A stretch of DNA of 64,000 bases from Sympetrum striolatum (lineage: Eukaryota; Arthropoda; Insecta; Odonata; Libellulidae): the NCBI GenBank assembly GCA_947579665.1, contig OX388350.1, positions 36,055,393 through 36,119,392 of the forward strand, read 5' to 3'. The stretch's first letter is position 1, and each line of letters starts with the position of its first letter. This document shows, piece after piece, positions 23,481 to 32,924 of this stretch. The position numbers and the translations under genes were made by a program. The notes below the pieces were generated by a model. It did not search any database. It saw only the letters and a program-made list of their open reading frames with translations, and had not been told where the DNA came from.

Positions 23481-24010
23481 ATACCAGAACCCGGAATAAG
23501 AACTTAAAATTCTTGAAACCGAAACGAAATCGAAAATCGGTATTAATCGGTTCCAATTTCGGTTGCCGACAATGACATTTTGCTCAATTTTAAACGGATA
23601 AAGGTTTATCAAGTGCGTTTCACCGTAACTTTCATTTCAGTAAAATGACAGCTTCGCATTTACATTCAAATGACACAACATTTTGATTGTAATGTCTTTA
23701 GTATCGTAAGTCAGATGGCAAAATTCAATTTAATCTGATCCAATTGAAAAAGACTACATTTGATAGTAATGGTTTCAGAAGGTTAGAATATTTTAACGAT
23801 CGAAAAAAAACCGGTTTGAATCGGTTTGAAGATGAAAGACCAAGCGAAACCGGAATAGAACCAATATTTGGTGCTTCATTGAACAGGATCGAGAACCGGA
23901 ATAGAAAATATTATGATTCTAAGCCCCGTTGGAAACAAATTTTTTCTCTTCCTAAGTGTTCTAACGACAATCAAACCCCTTCTTTTAGTAAACCAATCCT
24001 AAATGCTTAC
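23481..24010. repeat. Degenerate AACCGG/CCGGTT-rich repeat region
   Basis: Words such as GAAACCGGAATAGAACC, GAGAACCGGAATAGAA, AACCGGTTTGAATCGG and ATCGGTATTAATCGG recur through the interval, giving scattered inverted and direct short repeats. It may be a decayed DNA transposon with CCGG-rich termini, but no boundary was found. Confidence 0.4.
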
Positions 24011-24130
24011 TAAATAAATGCTCCAAACTCAGTAAGGGCCAAATACATCTTCCTTATTGCACAGTACTTTATAGGGAGGTTCTTCGACAACTAGGATAAT
24101 TTTGTACATTTACTTCTTTAATTTCGAGCT

Positions 24131-24201
24131 TACACTAGGAATCGAACCTTGTCCGCTTTCAGTAAGGCCCAAGGCCATCACCTATTTGCATATCCGGGGA
24201 T
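24131..24201 (-). mobile_element. tRNA-derived SINE head (minus strand)
   Basis: Read on the minus strand: CCCCGGATATGCAAATAGG (degenerate A box), then CCTTACTGAAAGCG and the B box GGTTCGATTCC. The layout and inter-box sequence match the better-preserved minus-strand copy at 24,871-24,943. Too decayed to be a functional tRNA. Confidence 0.6.
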
Positions 24202-24392
24202 ATAATAATATTAATAAAGTTATAAAAACAAGAAACAGTTACAGTAGTACCAATAGTCATTTCGGTTATTGGAATTGCAACTAAGAAATTCTATATACAT
24301 CTCGGAAAATTAAATCTCAACGAAAAGATTCTCACAATTATTCAAAAGGCAATCATTCTAAAAACAGCATCCATAGTTAGAAAATTATTAAA

Positions 24393-24562
24393 ACTACAAT
24401 AGAACAGAATGTGACTTGGTGAAAGTCCGTCACCGGACTGAATAAAAACCACGAAAAGTGAGAAAAGCAAACAGTGATAATAATAAAGTATCTTTTATGA
24501 GGGCGAGATCGAAACTGCTAAGCCTCTTCTCATGTCTAACTCTACATACTCGTAGATACATT
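24393..24562 (+). repeat. Dispersed repeat R1, copy 2
   Basis: Direct-orientation relative of 22,247-22,422: CTACAATAGAACAG, GTGACTTGGTGAAAGTCC, GGACTGAATAAAAACC, GGGCGAGATCGAAACTGC and TTCTCATGTCTAAC. This copy keeps a small GTCCGTCACCGGAC hairpin. Confidence 0.6.
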
Positions 24563-24653
24563 ACTATTCCATAATGTAATTTACTCAAACACAACTTCCC
24601 TTACGTACTTCGTACTTTATATTGAGGTTCTTCAACAGCTTGGATTGTTCTAC

Positions 24654-24850
24654 TACTACGTTCAAAAAGTTTCCAAACCTTTCTTCTCGCGAAAACGCCG
24701 AGCAGGAGATACGTAAAATTCTAGTGGTAGAAAGCGTCACATAATGTGGGAACAGCTTCCTACCACCTATCTACCATCTGAATTCCACATTTATCCTGTT
24801 CAGCGTTTTCGCGGGAATAAATAAGACCGGGAACCTTTTGACCGTAGAGT
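24654..24850. mobile_element. Foldback MITE (simple copy)
   Basis: About 197 bp with inverted arms. The left starts CTACGTTCAAAAAGTTTCC and includes TCGCGAAAACGCCGAGCAGG. The right contains CTGTTCAGCGTTTTCGCGGG and ends GGGAACCTTTTGACCGTAG. The internal TACCACC/GGTGGTA-type pairs extend the palindrome. Same family as 19,299-19,616. It lies next to the minus-strand SINE at 24,871. Confidence 0.75.
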
Positions 24851-24870
24851 ATCTATATTCTTATGTAATT

Positions 24871-24943
24871 AGGGACCATCGGGGATCGAACCGGACCTCT
24901 CTCGCTTAAGGCGAACGCGTTACCCACTTGGCTACTCGGGGAC
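24871..24943 (-). mobile_element. tRNA-derived SINE head with intact Pol III boxes (minus strand)
   Basis: On the minus strand the A box reads TAGCCAAGTGGG, a full match to the consensus TRGCNNARYNGG. The B box reads GGTTCGATCCC. The spacing is tRNA-like and the parent was probably a leucine- or serine-type tRNA. The acceptor arm does not pair (5' GTCCCCG against 3' GGTCCC), so this is not a working tRNA. It shares its inter-box sequence with 24,131-24,201. Confidence 0.65.
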
Positions 24944-25480
24944 ATACTACTGCTACAACAAAGTATAATTGGTTCTCCCGAATAAAACACATTCAACCAT
25001 TACTCAACCATCCCAACCCACACGACCAAACTCTTTCAAACTGTTTTCACTCGCTCATTTTCAAATCCATCGTTCATCCGCTGTCCTCACCTTCTCTCCG
25101 ATTTCGGCGGGTCCTCTCTCTTCCCTCTCTCCTAGCAGAGCGAAAGAGAGCAGAAAACTAGGCAGAGGGGAGGGTCCATGAGTGACGTCAATTGCTGACT
25201 TGGCATTCCAAGCACGGAGGACAGCCAAGCAGTCAGTCAGTTTCTCAACTCAGATGAGAATCGCCTCTCTCTATACATCTCACCCACTCTCCATGCACTC
25301 CTCTTTTCCACTATCGCTCTCATCTCTGTCGCTTTCAATCTATTTCGTCCTACTCTATTTCTCTTTCCATGTCCGCCACGGGGCCCACCGCTGAGCGCAC
25401 TCTCATTCCTCGTCTTTTATTCCCGCTCCATCGCCTTCTTTCCTACCTTTCTTCTGTCTTTCCCGGTACGCTAATCCTCA
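24944..25480. other. Pyrimidine-rich and GC-richer island with a CRE-like site
   Basis: A repeat-poor, CT-biased stretch with CpG clusters. Open frames on the plus strand overlap in two phases and reflect composition. The perfect CRE palindrome TGACGTCA is at 25,183-25,190, just after a GA-rich run (GAGAGCAGAAAACTAGG). Promoter or enhancer function is plausible but unproven. Confidence 0.3.
25183..25190. promoter_or_regulatory. CRE-like palindrome TGACGTCA
   Basis: An exact eight-base consensus CREB/ATF site within a GC-richer island. A single site of this length is expected by chance about once per 65 kb, so it is only suggestive. Confidence 0.25.
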
Positions 25481-25522
25481 GTGATAAATAGTATTATACT
25501 TATACTATAATACGGAGATGGT

Positions 25523-25935
25523 CAACGTTGCATAGTTTATCCTTTACCAGTATTTACAATATTATTCCACAAAACATTTTTTTAACCGAAAATTGGAGAA
25601 TTAAAAATAAATATAAAAAGTTATAGTGGATTAAATATATTCGAACGGCAAAAAAATGTTTCGATTTTAATATATTATGAAAACTTTATTCAAAATAGAA
25701 AAAAAAATTATTTTTTCGGCGGATTGTATAGATCACAGGGATTTATGCATTTGACTTAATACCGGTCACAAACATACACTTTTTGCTCGGCGATTTGTTT
25801 TTAGGTATGCGATTTGAAAAATATTTATATAACTCGAGATTCCAGTAGATAAAGTTGCTATAAGTAGGCGCCATCATCTAGTATCCATGGTGGGAAAGAG
25901 AACGTCGTGTCGTTTAGTGCCAACGTTGCATAGTT
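25523..25935. repeat. 15-bp direct repeats bounding a 383-bp segment
   Basis: CAACGTTGCATAGTT occurs at 25,523-25,537 and 25,921-25,935. The repeats could be the target-site duplication of an unrecognised insertion or part of a diverged duplication. The interior has no coding or terminal-repeat signal. Confidence 0.4.
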
Positions 25936-25939
25936 CTTT

Positions 25940-26004
25940 ATGAAAAAAATGAAGAATAAAATTGAACTGCTTCAACGGCGCCTGGTGGAATTCCATCATA
26001 CATA
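25940..26004 (-). pseudogene. LINE fragment, distal part (minus strand)
   Basis: On the minus strand this is the continuation of the LINE fragment at 26,847-26,985, split from it by the pogo-like transposon. The flanks meet at a duplicated TA: CTCATGTATG-TA on one side and TA-TGTATGATGG on the other. It probably represents the end of the coding region or the start of the 3' UTR. Confidence 0.5.
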
Positions 26005-26844
26005 GGGGTACTGAGGTAATGTGGCCACCCTAAGACAAAATGTGTGTTTAGTTAACTTATTTAGAAGAAGATACAATTTAAGAATAATAAGTATGTAGTT
26101 TCGTTGGTGCAGAATCAATAACCATCAATATATCAACAATATCTTGAAAGATATTTTCGCAATTTTGGTTTTTTCCAACTTTCGCAAAGTGGCCACTTTG
26201 CCCCGCTATGCGGAGTTAAGTGGCCAGGGTTAGCCATTTTACCCCAAAAAGAAATCTTGCGATGATAAACACAGTTACATACAAAATCAAACTCTGTTTG
26301 TATTATTAACTATTATAAATCAATATTAATATTAAAATTAACAATAGATAAATATGAATTAATATGTTTTTATAAAAAGACACTGAATTTGTTTTACGAA
26401 TTTTCTTGCAATGTTCACAAACAAAATCATCATCATCTTTTTCGCATCCAGCACACGCTTCATGAGCCCATTTGTGGCAACCAGAACATCGTATCCATCC
26501 TTCGTTTACTGATTTTGAATTACTCTCGTCACAATTAAAACATTCTAATTCGTCATAAACAATATTATTTTAAAGATAATAAGACAGCGTTTCCAGCTTT
26601 GTTAATTCATAAATTGCATCAGTAATTAATGACAAAATAATGAGAATAAAACTGAACACTTACCTTAGATCAATCCTGGACAAATTAGAAAATCTGTTGT
26701 AACTCAAATAATTCGGCAAACTGATTACTAAAACTTAAACACAACACTAATAACTTTCCAACGTATTAGTTCAAAACCATTTCCACCAAATTGCAGTAGC
26801 TCCCAGCAAGTACAGGCCAATGGCCACTTTACCCCAGTCTTCCC
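26005..26844. mobile_element. Pogo-like DNA transposon remnant (840 bp)
   Basis: The termini are related inverted repeats: left GGGGTACTGAGGTAATGTGG and right, reversed, GGGAAGACTGGGGTAAAGTGG, both followed by CCA. They are flanked by TA duplications at 26,003-26,004 and 26,845-26,846. More copies of the terminal motif (AAGTGGCCACTTTGCCCC, GTTAAGTGGCCAGGG, CCATTTTACCCC) lie at about 26,187-26,252. The only coding part left is the PHD-like exon on the minus strand; the DDE catalytic domain is absent. It is therefore an internally deleted, non-autonomous copy. TA target sites and a C-terminal PHD fit the pogo/Tigger group of Tc1-mariner. Confidence 0.8.
26306..26596 (-). pseudogene. Transposase C-terminal exon with PHD-like zinc finger
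   Basis: The minus-strand frame carries ordered zinc ligands: ECFNC (C-x2-C), then GWIRCSGCHKWAHEACAG (C-x2-C, H, C), then FVCEHC (C-x2-C), a C4HC3 PHD-type arrangement. A Lys-rich end and a hydrophobic tail precede the stop at 26,306. The exon starts after a plausible acceptor (TTAACAAAG, minus strand), and a donor-like AAGGTAAGTG lies upstream near 26,665. One in-frame TAA occurs about nine codons into the exon, before the finger. PHD fingers of this kind end many pogo-like transposases, where they probably contact chromatin or protein partners. It is a dead remnant, not a host gene. Confidence 0.75.
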
Positions 26845-26846
26845 TA

Positions 26847-26990
26847 CATACATGAGTGTTCTACCTTTCGGTAGGTTCAAGCGAACTCAAAAATCCATAT
26901 TAAGCGCCATCTCCTTCATTTCCTTATAGTTAACCCCACCTCTTAGGCCATCCAAAATCATTTGCCTTTGTCTTCCCCTCTTTTTTTTTC
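26847..26990 (-). pseudogene. LINE C-terminal coding fragment (minus strand)
   Basis: The minus-strand translation begins RGRQRQMILDGLRGG, then YKEMKEMALNMDF, a stop, and RLNLPKGRTLM. The basic GRxR-x-hydrophobic-LD-x-L motif followed by Y-x-EMK-x-x-A is the C-terminal signature of RTE-like LINE proteins, also seen in decayed form near 18,731. The stop replaces a likely Trp codon (TGG to TGA). The pogo-like transposon inserted immediately downstream. Confidence 0.75.
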
Positions 26991-26994
26991 CGCC

Positions 26995-27112
26995 ATACAA
27001 AATTTATTGCAACAAAAAGACTTGTATCAATAATATTCAGAAACTTGTAAAAATGGTGTGGAATTGTACAAGTTTCTGGATATTATTGTTTCTATAAATT
27101 GTTTTGTAAAAT
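26995..27112. mobile_element. Foldback element with imperfect arms
   Basis: The left arm contains CAATAATATTCAGAAACTTG and the right arm contains CAAGTTTCTGGATATTATTG, with ACAAAATTTAT/ATAAATTGTTTTGT further out. The left arm has an extra ~18-nt segment. No coding sequence or recognised family. Confidence 0.6.
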
Positions 27113-28579
27113 GAAGGAATTTTTTTTTCGATTTTTTTTGTTATTACCGTATATTTCCGAAGATAAGACGACCTTCAGAAAAGGGGAGGTATAAATTTTC
27201 GTCGCAGTTTAAAAACATATTTTTCGTATCCTAGAAGACGACTCCCAAGCTATCAACGGCCTATGAACTTAATGTAGATCAGCGACCATCATCTGGGTAG
27301 TAATACTTTTTTGTTTATTCCAAATTATTTCCTATTCGTAATTTTTAGATGAATGCGTTTTATTTTCATGCATCTGGCAACACTGCTTTGCGATTGCTGC
27401 AAACTTTCACCCTGATTACGGGTAATGACCTTAACAATCAGTAGCTCATTAAACATAACTTAAATTATTTATTTTTATGCTACTGTCAAATAACTAAATA
27501 GTTTTAAATACATTGGCGAGTATTTTTTCTTTTACATTGGTTTTTAATTTATTTAAATTTCAATCTAAGTTTTTCGTATCTCTCCTACACTAAAATACAC
27601 AACTTCAAGAACATTATATGTCACATTGAAAATGTTGATAATATATGAGCAAAAAGTTCTGATTTGTAAATTTTTGCTGTTAGGGGTGAGCATAATTCTT
27701 TCTGAGTTTAAGCACCGTAGATTACTTCTCTTTGAGACTCGTTCCTATGAGTAATCACTACCCAATTGAATTTTATCGAAATCCGCTGTAAATTTTAGCA
27801 TAATTGGAAATACATTGAAAGTAATTGCGGTTGACGTTACTTCTTATGAGTAATTAATTTTTTCCCGAAATAAAATTTCCGAATGCAGTGGAGGGGAATA
27901 TATATTAATTGGGAAACCACACGTACGAACCTCTTAGTGATGTAAGCTAGTCAAAGTTATTAGGCTGAATAATATGGAATTAAGTCGAACTTGATCGGCG
28001 TGTCGCCTGCACTCGGATAGCTCAACTTTCAAATAATACGAAGGAAAACAAATTTATTAGGTAAATTAATGTAAGCAGCATATGCACATTTTTCATTAAT
28101 AATCATGAACGAGATTCGGAAACAAAATTATAGAAGCACTTGTATTTGTAAGTAATCTAAATCACTCCTCATCTTGCCTAATACGTCTCATTTCATCTTT
28201 CCCGAGGGTTTTTTTTAGTAATGATGGAGGGACTGAGTGTTCAACCAACTTTCTAGGATTGCTTTTATAAAAACAGTACCCACAATATGTACAGCCATTT
28301 ACATATAACTATCCATTTCACATTTATTCTATATTTACGTCTACAAATTAATCCTTCTAAGCTACTCAAATCACCTGTTTATCGCCAGTCCCTATCATAT
28401 GATATTTAAGTTAAAGATAAATAATAACAATAGAGGTATTTTCTTCTAACAATACGTAAACCTCTAACGTGATTCAGAGTAAAAATATCTCATGATTTAC
28501 TTTAAAATGTTTATCTTCTTGCCAGAGATTATCTTTGAATTAGAACTTGTATCGAAAAATGAATTTTATCGTTTATGTA
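27113..28579. other. AT-rich DNA; possible DNA-transposon end near 27,150
   Basis: The stretch ACCGTATATTTCCGAAGATA followed by AGACGACC (27,148 on) resembles ends seen in some DNA transposons and is echoed by AGAAGACGACTCCC near 27,233. No matching opposite end was found, so this is a weak suggestion. The rest holds nothing recognised. Confidence 0.3.
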
Positions 28580-28656
28580 CACTCCTGGCCAAAATTAACG
28601 CAGCACCGGCCGTAAAGATCGCTAGGGAGGTGCTGCGTTAATTTTGGCCAGAAGTG
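28580..28656 (+). mobile_element. 77-bp palindromic Tc1/mariner-like MITE (copy 2)
   Basis: The arms CACTCCTGGCCAAAATTAAC and GTTAATTTTGGCCAGAAGTG pair almost perfectly, extended by GCAGCACC/GGTGCTGC. TA flanks both ends (28,578-28,579 and 28,657-28,658). The copy at 15,585-15,661 is its reverse complement. A TA target and a fully palindromic body point to a tiny Tc1/mariner-type MITE. Confidence 0.85.
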
Positions 28657-28658
28657 TA

Positions 28659-29899
28659 CATAGTCCGAACGCCTTTATCCTTTTAGTAATCATAACAGTT
28701 ACCTCTATTAAGATATCGTTATTAAATAATCTGTGAAATGGAAATCGATAATCAGTAATGCCGAGTATTTATTCGGGAGTATATTTAGATTATAAAATTG
28801 GCATAGAACTATTTTCTGACGTACGAATCAAAGTCAAACAGCATTTAAACGATATTCTTATATCTTATCATCGTATCATTTACTTATATGCTTCTGTTTA
28901 GAACTATCTTTGGACTAGTGTTACCAAGAAGTTTATGTAATTGGCAAAGAGGTTTTAATTTGGAATTTACTCATTTAAAGTATTTCTGAAGTCATGAAAT
29001 AGGGATTATTTTTCGGTACATCCATAAACTATTCAACGATATGTTAATGTGATACTTTCAAAAGAGCTTTCGTTTTAATGATAGAACGTTTAAAGAGAAA
29101 AACATACTTTACGGCTTTTAAAATAACATGTTTTGTTTGAGTACAATTTGGCACAACATTAAGAAAGAAATCTTAAGGAATTAGGGATCCTGCATAATAT
29201 TTCCGAGCTAGATATTAATCTTACTTTTTCAAACGTATCTCTCCTTAAATTCCACAGGTAAATTTTACGTGCCATAAAATCTGCTGAAATAGATAAATAT
29301 TATTCCACCGTGAAATAGCTTATCGTGATCACAAACAATGTAGGCGTTAACAATCTAGGTTAGATATATGGCAGCAAGTGTCAGCCTACTCCATAACTAT
29401 ACCCGCAATCTATTTCATATATAAGAACAAGTATTCTCTGAGACAAGGTCAACGCGCAATGTAAGAATTCGTATATCTCAGAGGAGATGGGCTAATAAAT
29501 GCTAAGAGTGATTTTTGTTTATTGAATGAGCGAAATTGTTATTGAGAAAAGAGAAAATACCAACGTGGACTTCGTATTTTTAGCCACTCGTTGAGAGCCT
29601 CTCTAAAGTTGAGATCGTAAATTTTCTCCTAATGTGTTTACTAGATTGCAGAAGAAACAGTTTAAGATCGCGGACAATGGATAGCATCGCGTTTTCTTAC
29701 TCTTGTTTAAAATCCTTTGAGTACTTCATGTATGGAATAGGTTGACAGTGAAGATTTAGTCTCCGGAAATCTGCTTTTAAGAGACCATTAATTCTGTGGA
29801 GTTAATTCGAGGCAATTCGTTTGTAGCACACTAAAGTTTAAGTTGGAAACGATTACTTTTAGGTGGATTCATTCCTACGAGGAAATAGTTTTCCCTCAG
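28659..29899. other. AT-rich DNA, no feature recognised
   Basis: No coding, RNA or repeat feature recognised. Confidence 0.5.
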
Positions 29900-29972
29900 T
29901 CATTTTCATGATGTATACTCATGAGATTGGACGTTTAGTTTTTCTTGGGAGTTGCGGGAAAAAAAGTCGTTT
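29900..29972 (+). repeat. Dispersed repeat R2, copy 1
   Basis: Shares TTTCATGATGTATACTCATG, TGGACGTTTAG and GAGTTGCGGGAAAAAAA with 31,905-31,973 in the same orientation, about 2 kb away. Identity is roughly 80% by eye. Nature unknown. Confidence 0.55.
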
Positions 29973-30329
29973 ATAGATGTTCTAAGAAAGAAAATAGGAA
30001 TAGCTTAAAATGTGGAACTTAAAATTCTAAGTCTAAGTTCGAAAAGTCTTCCAAATTATTAATGATAATCAATGATAATTTCGAAAGGAATATTCGATGC
30101 ACAATTGCATCCAAATTTATTTATTTAATTTTCAAGATTGTATAATCGATTAAGGGGATTTATAATCGCTGAACTGTTTTACTTTTGGTCTCGGCTAATG
30201 TTTGCTTTAACTTAATCTCGCAAAATATTTGTCAGTAATTCAGAAGAAAAAAATGCACATTAATTCTAAGCGGTCATGTGTATAAATGGAGGAATCCATT
30301 GTAAATAAAATAACAATTATTAGTGCCTT
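29973..30329. other. AT-rich spacer, nothing recognised
   Basis: Nothing recognised beyond a small AATGATAATCAATGATAAT duplication at about 30,060-30,078. Confidence 0.5.
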
Positions 30330-30404
30330 AGCTCCCGGATAGCTAAAAGGGAAGCGTTTGCCCATTGTGGAAGCGGTACAGGATTCGATTCCCGGAGGGA
30401 GTGC
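30330..30404 (+). mobile_element. tRNA-derived SINE head, same family as 58,303
   Basis: GCTCCCGGATAGC (acceptor and A box region), AAGCGTTTGCCCATTG, then the B box GGATTCGATTCCCGG and GGGAGTGC. All landmarks match the near-complete cloverleaf at 58,303-58,379. Substitutions in the acceptor and anticodon regions make a functional tRNA unlikely. Confidence 0.65.
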
Positions 30405-31160
30405 ATGTGTACAAAATCAAAATTTGTTCATACTTACGAATACAAAATTTGAAATATTTTTTAAGAATACAAAATTTCAACAAAATTTTAATATAAATTT
30501 CTCGCAGATTAGAACTAAAATATTATTCCAAACCTTCAGTGTTGCTCAGTTTACTAGCGGAGGATACTAGTAAAATACAATTGATGCTGACAAATAATTA
30601 TTTTGCCCTATGATTTCTTCCTAGTTTGTGAATTTCGTCATAGCACGAATTCTGGTCCAACAGTGTGAGAAGTTTTGGTGTAAACTTTCAAAAGTCATGC
30701 ATAATAAATGTTGAGTAGAAAATCCAAATTTCATTCACAATTTCAATATTCTATTGAATGATAAATACTACAACCAGATTTGATGCAAGAATTATATTCT
30801 GGCTCTTTTAAAAGTAATTCATACTACGTATTTTGTACCTAAGATTTAATTGTTACGAACTCTACAAGGTTATGAGATGCTGATGATGAACTTGATGGCC
30901 TGATTTTCCTTTAGTGTATTAGACGCGACACAAACTTTATTTTAATTTATGAAAATGAGTACGCCATTTTCTTCTCCTAAAATAAATATTCATTCACCAA
31001 AATGGAAAATTAACCGTTCCAAACAATATGTGTTATAAATTGGTATTTAAAATTCTCCAATAGGTAAATTTTGCATTGTTTGGACGAATCTCCTTTGAGT
31101 TTCTGGTATTTGAATCTGTTAGAAATACCAATACCAGCTTTCCAAAAACTGTGGTTCGCT
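30405..31160. other. AT-rich DNA, no feature recognised
   Basis: Nothing recognised except a repeated AATACAAAATTT word near 30,439 and 30,467. Confidence 0.5.
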
Positions 31161-31386
31161 ATTATACAGGTAAAAAATCCATAGCAACTAAAAATTTACT
31201 AGACCACTTTATTTAAGAATGAAACGACCTAGGTATCAGACCTGATGATGAGGCAAGACCTCGAAACCTAGGTGGTGTCATTCTTAAATAAAGTGGTCCA
31301 GTAAATGTTTAGTTGCTATGGATTTTTTACACGTTAATAAGTACCACAGAATTAATCCTGCCTATGTATCGTATATTATACAGGTA
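31161..31386 (+). mobile_element. Penelope-like foldback retroelement with hammerhead-like core
   Basis: Target-site duplication ATTATACAGGTA lies at 31,161-31,172 and 31,375-31,386, bounding a ~202-bp insertion. Inverted arms of about 65 bp start AAAAAATCCATAGCAACTAA and end TTAGTTGCTATGGATTTTTT. On the right side the central part reads CTGATGA (31,242-31,248), a GAGG/CCTC stem with loop CAAGA, then GAAA (31,263-31,266): the conserved core of a hammerhead ribozyme. It is followed by the palindrome ACCTAGGT, which could be stem III in a dimer. The next base is G (31,274), where an active ribozyme needs A, C or U; the mirrored left arm and the locus at 60,870 have C there. Minimal hammerheads are known from Penelope-like retroelements. 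Assignment to that class is an inference; no reverse transcriptase is present. Confidence 0.65.
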
Positions 31387-31904
31387 GTTAAAATATCATA
31401 CATAATTCCACCCCTATTAGCTGTGTTTCTTATTATTGTTGAAATCCTTGGTGAAGGGAGGATTTTGGAGAGGTTTATATTGCACAGTAAAAATCGTAAA
31501 ATTTCATTAAAGCTTTAAATTTCATTCTTAAAACTGCTATTTTAGTATTTATTATTATTTACTAATTATATATTTTATTATTGACGAGGGGTATAATGGA
31601 AGACGATACATTAAAGTATTAATTTCGCCGAAAATAAAGAAGTTATGTATTCATTATTACCTTATAGTACCCAATAACTAATACCTTTTCTCTAGGGGCT
31701 CATTATTAGATCATTCAATCCCGATTAGCTCAGTTTCTTTATCGCTGAAATCCTTATCATTTTCAGATTCAGTGTATAAATATAACTACTACAGTAAACT
31801 ATTCAAGAAACTTTATTGTAGGATCAAATATGATTAATAGTAACTATGTGCCCTCGATTCCTAAAATTAGCTTATTAACTTAAACCATTGATTTATGGGC
31901 TCAA
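31387..31904. other. AT-rich spacer, nothing recognised
   Basis: No supported feature. The 66-codon frame at 31,318-31,518 overlaps the foldback element and has no motif. Confidence 0.5.
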
Positions 31905-31973
31905 TTTCATGATATATACTCATGAGGATGGACGTTTAGATTTTCTAAAGAGTTGCGGAATAAAATAAGCCAG
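31905..31973 (+). repeat. Dispersed repeat R2, copy 2
   Basis: Matches 29,900-29,972 through TTTCATGATATATACTCATG, TGGACGTTTAG and GAGTTGCGGAATAAAA. Confidence 0.55.
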
Positions 31974-32199
31974 TTGGTGGTAAAATTAGCTTATTGCAAT
32001 CAGTAGCTTATATCCTTCATTAATGGACTTATATTACGCACATTTCGACAATCTAAGTGTATGATAAATCCATAAAAGGGAATTGCATGTCCGTTTTTCC
32101 ATTAGACAAATTACAGGCGAAGGTAACGCGGGAGAAATACGCGCTAATCGAAACAAGCGGACTTTCTTAAGGTGGACACTTTGCAATCTCGCGTAAAAC

Positions 32200-32800
32200 T
32201 CCGAATGATGAAAGTCCCCCACTCTCTCCCTGTTTTCTCCATCTTAATATATCTCACGAAAGGGACCTTCGCTCGGAGAAGAATAGCTCCTTTTTTCATC
32301 ACTAACCCTTTCCTCTCTTTTCCTCAACCTGCAACCGTCTAATCTTCTTGTTTCGTTCCATTATCTATTCCCTTCCACGGCTTCCAACTCCTCTCCTGTT
32401 AGCATTATGACACTTGGACCTCCATTATGACCCCGGCTGCATTTTCTCCGATAATGAAACCTCTCTGCCTTGATTGGACTCGAACGCTGCTTGTTACTCC
32501 CTGTCCGTCCTCTCGGTGCCACTTCAATCCCATCACGGGCAAAAAGGGCCTTGCACACCATTAAGAATTGGAGATGCATTGATCTCTTAAAAGGAGGGGG
32601 AGGTGCCAATGAGCGGGATGCTGCGAGCCGGGCATATCCTGCTGCAGCTGCATCATCTTACGCCGGAGGATATTTATGCGCCTATCATTTTAATTTGCAC
32701 GGCCTCCATGGAGGATGGATACGTTTATCGCGGCGGGGTCTGAATATTCATGTCGATATCGAAGAGGATAGGATTCCCATCATGTAGCTGATTGCTGATT
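32200..32800. other. GC-richer island with perfect 12-bp palindrome
   Basis: A repeat-free, CpG-containing stretch. Open frames run on both strands (minus 32,361-32,609; plus 32,470-32,787), and neither product is recognised. The palindrome CCTCCATGGAGG lies at 32,703-32,714, followed by a CGCGGCGGGG run. Candidate conserved regulatory DNA or an unrecognised exon. Confidence 0.3.
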
Positions 32801-32924
32801 CTTTGATCTAATAAGTTTGTATTTATTAATTCTTTCTGTAGTGAGAAAAGTTTTAGGTGGCATCCTTAAATCCTTACAACACAATTAAAAATACCGTATT
32901 TATTTGGCAAAATTAGGAGTCCGA

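Noticed and set aside
24871..24943. Functional minus-strand tRNA-Leu/Ser gene
   Set aside because: A and B boxes are good, but the acceptor arm does not pair and one T-stem pair is broken; it also matches a second decayed copy nearby.
27148..27250. Definite DNA transposon end with ACCGTATATTTCCGAAGATA
   Set aside because: No matching opposite terminus or target duplication was found; only mentioned as a possibility in the spacer entry.
31227..31273. Type III hammerhead using both ACCTAGGT copies as stem III
   Set aside because: The 8-bp stem III would be perfect, but only six bases (TCAGAC) remain for stem I, and they would have to pair with the catalytic CTGA. A dimeric or short-stem type I form fits better.
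32034..32222. 62-codon minus-strand frame next to the 32.2-kb island
   Set aside because: Short, unrecognised product, with length within what random sequence gives.
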